Source: Alphaproteobacteria bacterium
GTDB taxonomy: Bacteria > Pseudomonadota > Alphaproteobacteria > UBA7887
Reading direction: 5' to 3'
NCBI GenBank assembly: GCA_028289725.1
Contig: JANQOH010000317.1
Location: 1 to 6,958 of the forward strand
Length of the DNA stretch: 6,958 bases
A model generated the notes under the pieces. The model was not told the DNA's origin and did not search any database. It worked only from the letters and a program-made list of their open reading frames with translations. A program made the position numbers and the translations under genes. This document shows, piece after piece, positions 1 through 6,384 of this stretch. Positions within the stretch are counted from its first letter, which is position 1. Each line of letters begins with the position of its first letter.

Positions 1-68
1 AGCGCAAAGGTCACGGCGCAGGCACAACCGGCCTAGCTTCTGCGTATCGTCCGGGAATCTGTAGCCAA
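1..68. other. Window edge downstream of plsX, no gene recognised
   Basis: In many bacteria fabH follows plsX closely. Reading on past the plsX stop on the minus strand, these 68 bases show no ATG and no Shine-Dalgarno-like start. One GTG near the very edge (14 to 12) opens a frame running off the window, but its few codons do not resemble a FabH N-terminus. I see no terminator hairpin with a T-tract. Confidence 0.4.
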
Positions 69-1121
69 TTAAGCGATTGGCGCGGGTTCCCGTTGAGGCT
101 GGCTGCTCTCGTGTAAGCGGTCCAGCGCGTCGATGATGCGGTGGTTGACGTTGCCGCTGTGCATCTCGATCGCGACGTCGAGCGCCTTGGCGAAGCCGAA
201 CGAGTCGATACCGCCATGGCTCTTGACCACCGTGCCGTTGAGTCCCAACAGCATCGCACCATTGTAGCGCCGCGGATCGATCCGCGTCCGCATGGCCCTC
301 AACGCGCCGCGCGCCAGGCCATAGCCGAACCGGCCACGCCACGAGGTTGACAGCGACTCGCGGAGCCAACCCGCATAGAGGCGGAGCGACCCCTCGGCCA
401 TTTTCAGCGCGACATTGCCGGTGAACCCGTCGGATACGACGACATCGACCGTACCGGCCATGATGTCGTGCCCTTCGATGAAACCGTGGAACGCGATTTG
501 CCGATCGGCGCGCGCCAAAACGCGTGCCGCATCTTGCACCACATCGCGGTCTTCCTGCGCAAAGGGGCCGGCCGTCAAAAGTCCGACCGTGGGGTCGGCG
601 CGGCCGAGCACGGTCTGCGCGAACAACGCGCCCATCACGGCGAAATCGACCAAATTATTCGCGTCGCATTCAATGTTGGCGCCAAGATCAAGGCAGACGA
701 TGGCGCCGCGCCGCGACGGCAGAATGGCGGCGATCGCGGGACGCGAAATGCCCGGTAACATGCCGAGCGAATATTTCGCCATGGCCATGAGCGCGCCGGT
801 ATTGCCCGCCGAAACCACGGCATCCGCCCGCCCCTCTTTGACCGCTTGGATGGCGAGACCCATGCTTGAGCGGCGGCCGCGCCGCAGCGCCCATCCCGGT
901 TTGGCATCGCCGGCGATGACCGTCTCGGCGTGCACGATGTCGGCGCGTCCCGCAAGCGCGGGCGCTTGGGCCAGCAGTGGCCTCACCGCGTCCTGATCGC
1001 CGAAGAAAAGGAAGCGTGGTGCGGCATGCCGCCCGGCCGCTTGATTTGCGCCGCGGATGACAATCGCCGGCGCATCGTCGCCGCCCATGGCGTCGACCGC
1101 AATTCGTATCGGTTCCCTCAC
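69..1121 (-). CDS. plsX: Phosphate acyltransferase PlsX (acyl-ACP:phosphate acyltransferase)
   Basis: PlsX moves an acyl chain from acyl-ACP to inorganic phosphate, giving acyl phosphate for PlsY, which acylates glycerol-3-phosphate; it is a peripheral protein on the inner face of the cytoplasmic membrane. The 350 residues match the usual family length. Visible hallmarks are DAMGGD at 10-15, SAGNTGA at 104-110, GISRPAI at 124-130, LDLGAN at 144-149, FHGFIEG at 211-217 and SDGFTGNVALK at 230-240. The start is a GTG just before the first conserved strand; no ATG lies in frame close upstream, and the ATG at residue 12 would cut the DAMGGD motif. A purine-rich GAGGG lies almost against the start, so the ribosome site is poor. 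Oddities: the stretch at residues 181-193 (LLTAGPFAQEDRD) stands where relatives usually read LLN-G-E--KG, and the neighbours are not the usual DUF177/rpmF and fabH. The family call is firm; whether this is the only or a second copy is unknown. Confidence 0.95.
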   Translation of the reverse strand: MREPIRIAVDAMGGDDAPAIVIRGANQAAGRHAAPRFLFFGDQDAVRPLLAQAPALAGRADIVHAETVIAGDAKPGWALRRGRRSSMGLAIQAVKEGRADAVVSAGNTGALMAMAKYSLGMLPGISRPAIAAILPSRRGAIVCLDLGANIECDANNLVDFAVMGALFAQTVLGRADPTVGLLTAGPFAQEDRDVVQDAARVLARADRQIAFHGFIEGHDIMAGTVDVVVSDGFTGNVALKMAEGSLRLYAGWLRESLSTSWRGRFGYGLARGALRAMRTRIDPRRYNGAMLLGLNGTVVKSHGGIDSFGFAKALDVAIEMHSGNVNHRIIDALDRLHESSQPQREPAPIA

Positions 1122-1130
1122 ACCCTCACA
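1115..1130. repeat. Tandem 8-bp direct repeat over the plsX start codon
   Basis: The plus strand carries CCCTCACA twice in a row (1115-1122 and 1123-1130); on the minus strand this reads TGTGAGGG twice. The plsX GTG start (1121-1119) lies in the gene-proximal copy and the other copy lies just upstream. The upstream copy supplies the only GAGGG near the start and a second GTG (1129-1127) that opens a three-codon frame (GTG AGG GTG, then TGA) overlapping the plsX start. The repeat is plain to see; any role in translation is inference. Confidence 0.6.
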
Positions 1131-1232
1131 CAGCCCGTACGTTTCGTTCCGTCTCGCCGCGCTGCCCCAGATCGCTCTTATGCTGATTTAGCGGCAAAAG
1201 GGCCATTCGCACAGGGTGCTGACGCGAAATAA

Positions 1233-1244
1233 GGCCGATCGGCC
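1233..1244. repeat. Perfect 12-bp palindrome GGCCGATCGGCC between desaturase and plsX
   Basis: This palindrome sits 15 bases past the desaturase stop on the minus strand. As RNA it could form only a four-pair GC stem around GATC, followed on the minus strand by TTATTT, so it is at best a weak terminator. It could also be a protein-binding site. The rest of the 138-base gap shows no convincing promoter or T-tracted hairpin, so read-through from the desaturase gene into plsX remains possible. Confidence 0.35.
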
Positions 1245-1259
1245 ACCTTTTGGCGGTGT

Positions 1260-2327
1260 TTAGGGCACGAAACGGGCCATGGCCGAGGCGTGGCCGACGA
1301 CCTCCTTCGCCGCCGTCAGCCAGCTGGTTTCCCGGTAGTCGAGGCCGTGCCGGCGGCAGAATTCCGTGGTGATGGCGCGCGCTTTGCCCAATCGCCACGT
1401 CGGAATCGTCGCGAAAAGGTGGTGCTCGATATGGTTGTTAAGCCCGCCAAAGAAAAAGTCGGCAAATAGGCCCTTGCCCAGGTTCCGCGTCGATTCGACG
1501 CGTTGACGAAAGGTCGAAATCCGTTCGCCCGGCCGGCCGATCTTGCGGCCGATGTGGTTGACCAGAAAGATCGTGCCCAGATACGGGCCGACGAACCAGT
1601 ACATCAGGAGAAAGTTGGTCAGTGCCTCGCCGACGCCAAGCACGGCGATCGGGATGATGGACCAGCCAAGAATGTGCAAACAAAACGCGGTTTGGGCGAA
1701 GTGCGTGGTGCGCCAATTGCGCAGCATGAAGACAACGCCATCGAATTTGATCGAAAACCCCTGAAGCGAGATCAGGATCCAAAGCAAATGGCCCTGGTAT
1801 CGGCTGATCAATCGCCCGAGGCCGGTTTTCTCTTGCGCCGACTGCTCGTACAGGCTGAACACGCCCGACTGCATATCGGGGTCAAGCGCTTCTTCGTTGC
1901 AGTGATTGTGATGACGGCGATGAATGTCCTGAAAATGCGAATAGCTGAGGCCGGTCAGGAAGGTCATGAAGAACTGACCGATGCGTTCGGCCTTTGCGCG
2001 ATTGCGCGTCAGGGCGCCATGCAACGCTTCGTGCGCAATGTATCCGCCATGGACCTGCGCACAGGCTAGCACGATCAGAATTGGCAGGCGCAAAATCCAG
2101 TCGGGACTGGTCAGCAAGGCCAGATAGCCTGCCGCGTAGACCAAGACGATCAGCGCCATATTGGCGCGCGTCGCCCATGGCGCGAATTCGAAGCACCCCG
2201 CCGCCGTGAGTTCTTTCTTCAATTGTCGATACAGCGCGTCATCGGCAGCAATTTGGCGGCGCAATGCGTCGTCAACGCGCGCGTCCACGGCATTCTCCGC
2301 CGATGCTGCCAAAGCTTGGGACCTCAT
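1260..2327 (-). CDS. Membrane fatty acid desaturase (three-histidine-box, di-iron family)
   Basis: An integral inner-membrane di-iron enzyme that should introduce a cis double bond into an acyl chain using O2 and two electrons. The three histidine boxes are intact: HEALH at 99-103, HRRHH at 136-140 and HIEHH at 299-303, the last inside NNHIEHHLFATIP. Hydrophobic segments lie near 56-73, 77-93, 117-130, 181-200, 211-231 and 236-257, giving the usual arrangement with the histidine boxes on the cytosolic side. At 355 residues it is normal for a desaturase lacking an N-terminal cytochrome b5 domain; the first 50 residues are soluble and charged. The C-terminal part resembles the delta-6/DesA3-like branch, but the third box begins with His rather than the Gln of classical front-end desaturases, so regiospecificity cannot be assigned. 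The ATG start has an AGGA about 12 bases upstream, a loose ribosome site. No ferredoxin, reductase or b5 gene is nearby to name the electron donor. Confidence 0.93.
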   Translation of the reverse strand: MRSQALAASAENAVDARVDDALRRQIAADDALYRQLKKELTAAGCFEFAPWATRANMALIVLVYAAGYLALLTSPDWILRLPILIVLACAQVHGGYIAHEALHGALTRNRAKAERIGQFFMTFLTGLSYSHFQDIHRRHHNHCNEEALDPDMQSGVFSLYEQSAQEKTGLGRLISRYQGHLLWILISLQGFSIKFDGVVFMLRNWRTTHFAQTAFCLHILGWSIIPIAVLGVGEALTNFLLMYWFVGPYLGTIFLVNHIGRKIGRPGERISTFRQRVESTRNLGKGLFADFFFGGLNNHIEHHLFATIPTWRLGKARAITTEFCRRHGLDYRETSWLTAAKEVVGHASAMARFVP

Positions 2328-2364
2328 GGATATGGCGATTCCTGCTTGTTGGCGTTGCGGTCTT

Positions 2365-2382
2365 GCCCTGCCTGCGCAGGGC
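2365..2382. repeat. Inverted repeat (7-bp stem, 4-base loop) between cyclase and desaturase genes
   Basis: GCCCTGC (2365-2371) pairs perfectly with GCAGGGC (2376-2382) around a four-base loop. It lies in the 156-base gap after the cyclase stop and upstream of the desaturase start. Neither strand has a T-tract after it, so it is not a standard intrinsic terminator; it could be a pause or processing structure, a binding site or chance in GC-rich DNA. A TTCAAC with a poor -10-like ATACAC 17 bases on lies upstream on the minus strand (about 2413-2441), too weak to call as a promoter. Confidence 0.35.
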
Positions 2383-2483
2383 CCCGCTTTCGGACGCGGC
2401 GCCCGGCCGGTGTATCACGATTTTTCCCGGTTGTTGAAGCGGTTGGATAATCGCTGGCCCGACGCGCTTGGCGTGCGGCGCGC

Positions 2484-5400
2484 CTACGATGGCTCGGCAA
2501 GGACGCGTTCCGCTTGGTCAAGGTCGGGCGAGCGGCCGCGCTTTCCGAGCGAACGACAAAGTTCGCTCAGCGCCGTTCGTTCAGACTCCAACGCACCACC
2601 TGTCGCCCGCATGTGTCGCAACGCGCTGGTCCGCGCTCGCAGTTCCAGTGCGTGGGCGCCCTGTGATTCGGCGATGTCCATCGCACGCCGCAAGGATGCA
2701 TCGATGGCTTTGTTTCGGGTCGCGCTGTGCGCGGCCGCCGCGCCATCTTCCCGCAGCAAGTCCGCGCGCACCCGGTGCGACTCGGCGGCCATCCACGCTT
2801 CGTCGTGACCGTCCTGGTCCGCCAGGCTGGTTTCGATGAGCGCGATCGCTTCGTCATGGCGGCCCAGATCACCCAGGGCGCGCGCCAACAACAGCTCATA
2901 ATACGGGCGGAAAATTTCCGAACCGGTGGCGCGCCAACCCTGCAATCCTTGCCGCATCAATTCGATCGCGGCGTCTCGGTCGGCGCCGCCGCGGAACAGC
3001 GCCGCGCCCAGCATGATCGTGCCGCCGGCCAGCCAAAACGGAAAATCGTGGCGCTTTGAAATCTCGATACAGCGTTCCGCGTAGCGTCTGCTGGTCGCGT
3101 CATCGCCGATCCGCTCAAAGATCACCGTGGCGAAATTCAGCGCCCAAGCTTGGGTGAACGGATGCTGCAATGTCTCCGCGCGCGCCAACGCGGCATTCAT
3201 ATCTTCGACCGCCTGTTCGGGATAGCCGCGCAGCCACATGATGGTCGCGCGGACGCTCATCAAAGCAACGAAGGCATCATTGCCGTAGATGAAACGATGA
3301 TTCGCGTCGCGCTCCGCATCAAACAGGTCCAAGCTCATTTCGATGTGTTCGAGCGATTCACCCAAGCGGCCAAGAAAAGCGAGGCAGATGCCGCAAGTCA
3401 GATGCGCCTCCAAACGCAAGCTCGGGTCCCCTGCCCGCTGCGCGACCGTCAGCATTTGTTGCGTAATATTGAGCGCGGTAAACAATTCCGACCGCGCAAA
3501 ATAGAAGCGATACAAACCCGACATGACGGGGAACAAATGCGGCGTCGCGCCGCGTTTTTCGCATAGTTCGCGGGCCCGTGAGAACGTCCGTTCGAGGTCT
3601 TCGTTGGCATAGCCATAGGACGCGGTCAACGCGGTGCCCAATCGCACCAGAAGCATCAGTTCCATCTGATCGCGGTCGGCGGACGCCTTTAATTTCGGAA
3701 TCAGCGCCAGGCCCTGGCGCAATTGTGCCGCGGCTTCGATGTTGGCGGACCGGGTTATGGCGCGGATGCCAGCCTTTTCCCAATACGCGATCGCCGGGCG
3801 CAAGACGCCCGCCTGCGTATAGTGCCGCGCCACCGCTTCCGGCTCGTTTTCGCACATGTCGGGGAAATGCTCACGCATGGCATCCGCGATACCGCGATGC
3901 AGTTTTTGGCGCTTGCTCTTGAGCAAGCTCGCATAGGCCGCGTCTTGGATCAGCGCGTGCTTAAACGTGTAGGTCGCATCCGGCGGCGTGCCCTCTTGGA
4001 AAACCAACTCGCTCGCGGTGAGTTCGCCGACCGCTTCGCTCAGCTCGGGTCCGCGCAAAGCGCAAATCTTGGTCAGCAACTCGTGGCTGAACGTCCGGCC
4101 CAAACAGGCGCCGGTTTGCGCCACTTCCTTCGCGGGCGCGAACCGGTCAAGACGCGCCATCAAACTGTCCTGCAAGGTGGCCGGAATGGCGAGTGCCGGC
4201 AAACGGCCATCGAGCTCGTAACCGTCGTCGGTTTCCTTGAGCATGCCCGCTTCCAAAACCGTCTTGGTCAACTCCTCGACGAACAACGGCACCCCGTCCG
4301 TCTTCACGACGATTTGCTGCAGCACTTGGTCCGGCAAGCGTTTGCCGCCGGTCACCGCGCTCACCAAATCCGCGCCGAGCCGGCCTGACAAACGCGGCAG
4401 AACCAGCGATGTCACCGTGTCGCTGTTCGGCCATTGCGGGACGAACTCCGGCCGGTGAGTGACGATGAGCAAGCAACGCAACGCGCCGATCCGATCGATC
4501 ACCGCCCCCAGGGTTTCGAGCGTCGTCGGGTCGATCCAATGCGCATCCTCGAGGATTAGCAGCACGGTTTGCGCTTGGGCCAAGCCGACGATCTGCTCGG
4601 CGAGCGCCGCGATGGTGCGGTCTTTCATTTGCTGCGGCGAAAGATCAAGCGACGCATAACGCTCGGTCGGCAATAACATAGCGGCGGCAATCAAGGGCGC
4701 GAGTTCGCCCGGATCAACGGCGCCCTGCGCCAGCCGCGCCTCAAGCTTGTCGAGCTTCTGGTCCGACGTATCGCCTGAGGCGAACCCGGCGGCCCGCTCC
4801 AATTGCTCGAGCAAAGGATAGAGCGCGCTGTTGGTATGATAGGGCGAACATTGATAGCGCAGTTCGGTATGCGGGTCATCGGCGATCCGCGCGCGCACAA
4901 GCTGCGTGATGCGGCTTTTGCCGATACCTGGTTCGCCGCTCAGGAAGACCGCTTGGCCCTGCCCCTGTTGCGCCCGCTGCCAACAAGTCATAAGCGTGCT
5001 AATTTCTTCGTCGCGCCCAATCATCGGCGTCAATTGGTCACCGCGCGCGGCATGGAAACGGTCAACGCCCGCCGCCAGGCCCGTCACATGCCAGATGCGC
5101 ACCGGATCGACGATGCCTTTCAGCGCGTGCGCGCCCTGGTCTACATAGTCGAACACGCCGCCGGCCAGTCGCCGGCTCGATTCCGCGATGACGATTTGGT
5201 CCGCACCTGCGTGGCCTTGAACCCGCGCAGCCAGATTGGGCGTTTCGCCGACCGCGAGTTTGGGAACCGACGCATCGCCCTCACCCGTTTCGCCGACCAC
5301 CACACCGCCGGTGGCGATGCCGACCCGCACTTGCAGCGGCGGATCGGCCGCGACCTGCTTTACCGCGTCGACGATTTCCAACCCCGAGCGCACCGCGCGT

Positions 5401-5849
5401 TCGGCGTCGTCTTCATGCGCCGCCGGCCAACCGAAATAGGTCATCAAGCCGTCGCCGAGATATTGCGCGACATGGCCCTCATAGCGATCGATCACCGCGC
5501 CGCAGGCCTTTTGGTAGGCTTGCATCAAAATACGCAGATCTTCCGGATCCAACCGCTCGGACAAGGCGGTCGATCCGACGAGATCACAAAACATGACGGT
5601 GATTTGGCGCCGTTCCGGCTCGCGGCCCCGGGTGGTGCGCGCATCGCCAGCGCGCCGCCGGCGTTTGTTCGCGTCGCGCGCCGCCGCGCGCATGATCTTG
5701 AGGCGGTGGCCGGCCACCGAAACGCCGATATCCTTGAGCACTTGATGGTCGACATCGGGCAAGAGCTCAAACGAAATCTCGTTTGCCTCGAACGCTTCCG
5801 CATACTGCGCGAGCCCGAGCTGTTCGAGCCATTCCCGGATGCTAGACAC
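2484..5849 (-). CDS. SAM domain–class III adenylate/guanylate cyclase–ATPase–TPR signalling protein
   Basis: A 1121-residue multidomain signal protein, apparently cytoplasmic (no signal peptide or membrane segment). Order of parts: a SAM interaction domain (about 3-58, REWLEQLGLAQY to GHRLKIMRAA); a basic linker; a class III nucleotide cyclase domain (about 80-255); a STAND/AAA-type ATPase (about 272-560) with Walker A GEPGIGKS at 305-312, Walker B LLILEDAHWID at 430-440 and a sensor-like THRPEF at 464-469; then a long helical TPR-type region (about 665-1075). In the cyclase the metal aspartates are D89 (FCDLVGST) and D133 (YLGDG), and N205 and R209 (PNLAAR) match the conserved Asn and Arg. 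The substrate-defining positions look unusual: Q129 replaces Lys and about L198 replaces Asp or Thr. Gln at the first position also occurs in the mycobacterial cyclase Rv0386, another cyclase-ATPase fusion. Likely role: ATP or ligand sensing coupled to cyclic nucleotide output; effector and signal are unknown. The GTG start is fixed by a well-placed GGAGGT. Confidence 0.93.
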   Translation of the reverse strand: MSSIREWLEQLGLAQYAEAFEANEISFELLPDVDHQVLKDIGVSVAGHRLKIMRAAARDANKRRRRAGDARTTRGREPERRQITVMFCDLVGSTALSERLDPEDLRILMQAYQKACGAVIDRYEGHVAQYLGDGLMTYFGWPAAHEDDAERAVRSGLEIVDAVKQVAADPPLQVRVGIATGGVVVGETGEGDASVPKLAVGETPNLAARVQGHAGADQIVIAESSRRLAGGVFDYVDQGAHALKGIVDPVRIWHVTGLAAGVDRFHAARGDQLTPMIGRDEEISTLMTCWQRAQQGQGQAVFLSGEPGIGKSRITQLVRARIADDPHTELRYQCSPYHTNSALYPLLEQLERAAGFASGDTSDQKLDKLEARLAQGAVDPGELAPLIAAAMLLPTERYASLDLSPQQMKDRTIAALAEQIVGLAQAQTVLLILEDAHWIDPTTLETLGAVIDRIGALRCLLIVTHRPEFVPQWPNSDTVTSLVLPRLSGRLGADLVSAVTGGKRLPDQVLQQIVVKTDGVPLFVEELTKTVLEAGMLKETDDGYELDGRLPALAIPATLQDSLMARLDRFAPAKEVAQTGACLGRTFSHELLTKICALRGPELSEAVGELTASELVFQEGTPPDATYTFKHALIQDAAYASLLKSKRQKLHRGIADAMREHFPDMCENEPEAVARHYTQAGVLRPAIAYWEKAGIRAITRSANIEAAAQLRQGLALIPKLKASADRDQMELMLLVRLGTALTASYGYANEDLERTFSRARELCEKRGATPHLFPVMSGLYRFYFARSELFTALNITQQMLTVAQRAGDPSLRLEAHLTCGICLAFLGRLGESLEHIEMSLDLFDAERDANHRFIYGNDAFVALMSVRATIMWLRGYPEQAVEDMNAALARAETLQHPFTQAWALNFATVIFERIGDDATSRRYAERCIEISKRHDFPFWLAGGTIMLGAALFRGGADRDAAIELMRQGLQGWRATGSEIFRPYYELLLARALGDLGRHDEAIALIETSLADQDGHDEAWMAAESHRVRADLLREDGAAAAHSATRNKAIDASLRRAMDIAESQGAHALELRARTSALRHMRATGGALESERTALSELCRSLGKRGRSPDLDQAERVLAEPS

Positions 5850-5854
5850 ACCCT

Positions 5855-5860
5855 ACCTCC
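5855..5860 (-). promoter_or_regulatory. Strong Shine-Dalgarno GGAGGT for the cyclase gene
   Basis: On the minus strand GGAGGT ends five bases before the GTG codon at 5849-5847. This fixes the GTG as start despite the rarer codon, and the next residues lead straight into the SAM domain. A TAGAAT (5872-5867) lies just before it but has no -35 at a sensible spacing, so I do not call a promoter there. Confidence 0.8.
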
Positions 5861-6000
5861 CACGGGATTCTACCGCCTATGACAAGGCTTTGCACCCAAG
5901 CACATGACGACGCCCCCAGGGTGACGGGGCCCACATGGCCGACGTGACTCCATTTTGCAAGCGGAAACGACGGCACGCTGCTACGACGCGCACAAATTGG

Positions 6001-6018
6001 CTCGTTCGCCGCAACGAG
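6001..6018. repeat. Inverted repeat CTCGTT/AACGAG
   Basis: CTCGTT (6001-6006) and AACGAG (6013-6018) are perfect inverted copies around a six-base loop, extendable by two G·U pairs. It lies about 150 bases upstream of the cyclase start. The form suits a dimeric regulator's operator or a small RNA hairpin; there is no T-tract, and six bases may be chance. Confidence 0.3.
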
Positions 6019-6111
6019 TTCATGAAAAGTGAGGTGAATGCCGGCGCGCAGTTTCCAGCTTTTTTGCAAATTAAAGTTGAGCAGCGCCTAGACCTTCGCT
6101 AGCCTTTCCTT

Positions 6112-6128
6112 GCGCCACGCGTTGGCGC
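6112..6128. repeat. Inverted repeat GCGCCA/TGGCGC
   Basis: GCGCCA (6112-6117) and TGGCGC (6123-6128) face each other across five bases, in the middle of the divergent gap. On the plus strand a TATAAG (6135-6140) follows closely. No good -35 is spaced for it (TTGCGC at 6110-6115 is 19 bases away), so the repeat is recorded as a possible operator only. Confidence 0.3.
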
Positions 6129-6241
6129 GGGGGATATAAGGGCAAATCGGAAAACACAACGCGCCCGAACGCACAGCGGCGCCATTCAGCCCGTGGCTTC
6201 GCTCAGAAGAAACGAATAGGGGCTGCCCAACGACTCTACAT

Positions 6242-6268
6242 TTGACGCAGCGGTTTTCTGGCTGTGGT
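6242..6268 (+). promoter_or_regulatory. Possible promoter of the exported-protein gene (TTGACGC, then GCT)
   Basis: TTGACGC (6242-6248) matches the -35 element known for alphaproteobacterial housekeeping promoters, and GCT (6261-6263) follows after 12 bases, as in the TTGACGS-N10-14-GCTANAWC type described in Caulobacter. The remaining -10 bases (GTGGT) do not match, so this is half a promoter. If used, transcription would begin near 6275 and the hairpin cluster at 6283-6359 would lie wholly in the leader. Confidence 0.3.
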
Positions 6269-6282
6269 TCGTCCGGCATGGG

Positions 6283-6309
6283 CGCGGTCTCGGGGGGTAC
6301 GAGACCGCG
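6283..6309 (+). promoter_or_regulatory. Strong leader hairpin (10-bp perfect stem)
   Basis: CGCGGTCTCG (6283-6292) pairs without error with CGAGACCGCG (6300-6309) around a seven-base G-rich loop (GGGGGTA). It lies 63 bases before the Shine-Dalgarno of the exported-protein gene and has no T-tract after it, so it is not an ordinary terminator. It may stabilise the mRNA leader, bind a regulator as DNA, or be the first element of a folded leader together with the next two hairpins. Confidence 0.55.
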
Positions 6310-6318
6310 GGAACATGT

Positions 6319-6359
6319 CGCCCGTGCCTGGAAAAACGGGCGGACGCCATTCGTCTGCC
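6319..6359 (+). promoter_or_regulatory. Two mutually exclusive leader hairpins
   Basis: Stem A pairs CGCCCGT (6319-6325) with ACGGGCG (6336-6342), seven perfect pairs over a ten-base loop. Stem B pairs GGCGGACG (6339-6346) with CGTCTGCC (6352-6359), eight pairs including one G·U, over a five-base loop. Bases 6339-6342 are needed by both, so only one can form fully. Stem B ends 13 bases before the ribosome site. Alternative pairing of this kind is seen in attenuators and switching leaders, but no known riboswitch class is recognised, and there is no leader peptide or T-tract. Confidence 0.35.
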
Positions 6360-6372
6360 GCACTGAGTAAAT

Positions 6373-6377
6373 GGGAG
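6373..6377 (+). promoter_or_regulatory. Shine-Dalgarno GGGAG for the exported-protein gene
   Basis: GGGAG lies seven bases before the ATG at 6385, which is good spacing and supports this start over any internal one. The ATG also begins a complete signal peptide. Confidence 0.7.
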
Positions 6378-6384
6378 TAGATCA

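Larger units (their letters stand above)
5850..6384. other. Divergent intergenic region of 535 bases
   Basis: This gap separates the minus-strand cyclase gene from the plus-strand exported-protein gene, so it should hold promoters for both. I find no gene I can support: open frames here (minus 5842-6069 and 6088-6363, and a 26-codon plus frame from 6022) have no ribosome site or recognisable protein. What can be seen is an AT-rich patch (6060-6080), inverted repeats at 6001-6018 and 6112-6128, a possible promoter near 6242-6268, and a cluster of hairpins at 6283-6359 just before the exported-protein gene. Confidence 0.6.

Noticed and set aside
415..996. 193-codon open frame on the plus strand opposite plsX
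   Set aside because: Ser/Arg/Ala-rich with no domain, and fully inside a certain plsX gene.
1503..2069. 188-codon open frame on the plus strand opposite the desaturase
   Set aside because: It runs in the same register opposite the intact histidine-box enzyme; low-complexity composition and no family resemblance mark it as a shadow.
4803..5882. 359-codon open frame on the plus strand opposite the cyclase gene
   Set aside because: It lies codon-for-codon opposite the cyclase gene, where GC-rich codon use keeps stops rare. Its protein is Arg/His/Ala-rich with no recognisable motif, while the opposite strand encodes clear SAM, cyclase and Walker motifs.
5842..6069. 75-codon minus-strand frame just upstream of the cyclase gene, overlapping its start
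   Set aside because: It could be imagined as a coupled upstream gene, but its protein resembles nothing known, no Shine-Dalgarno is seen before it, and the cyclase gene has its own strong ribosome site.
6022..6102. 26-codon plus-strand frame beginning MKSEVNAG
   Set aside because: No convincing ribosome site, no hydrophobic or toxin-like character; short frames like this are expected by chance.
6110..6140. Promoter from TTGCGC and TATAAG
   Set aside because: The -35 is poor and the spacer is 19 bases; only the -10 resembles consensus.
6283..6309. Strong hairpin as an intrinsic terminator
   Set aside because: No T-tract follows on either strand, and it sits upstream of a gene rather than after one.
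6088..6363. 91-codon minus-strand frame in the divergent gap
   Set aside because: GTG start without a ribosome site, no recognisable motif, and it runs across the hairpin cluster, whose repeats explain much of its sequence.
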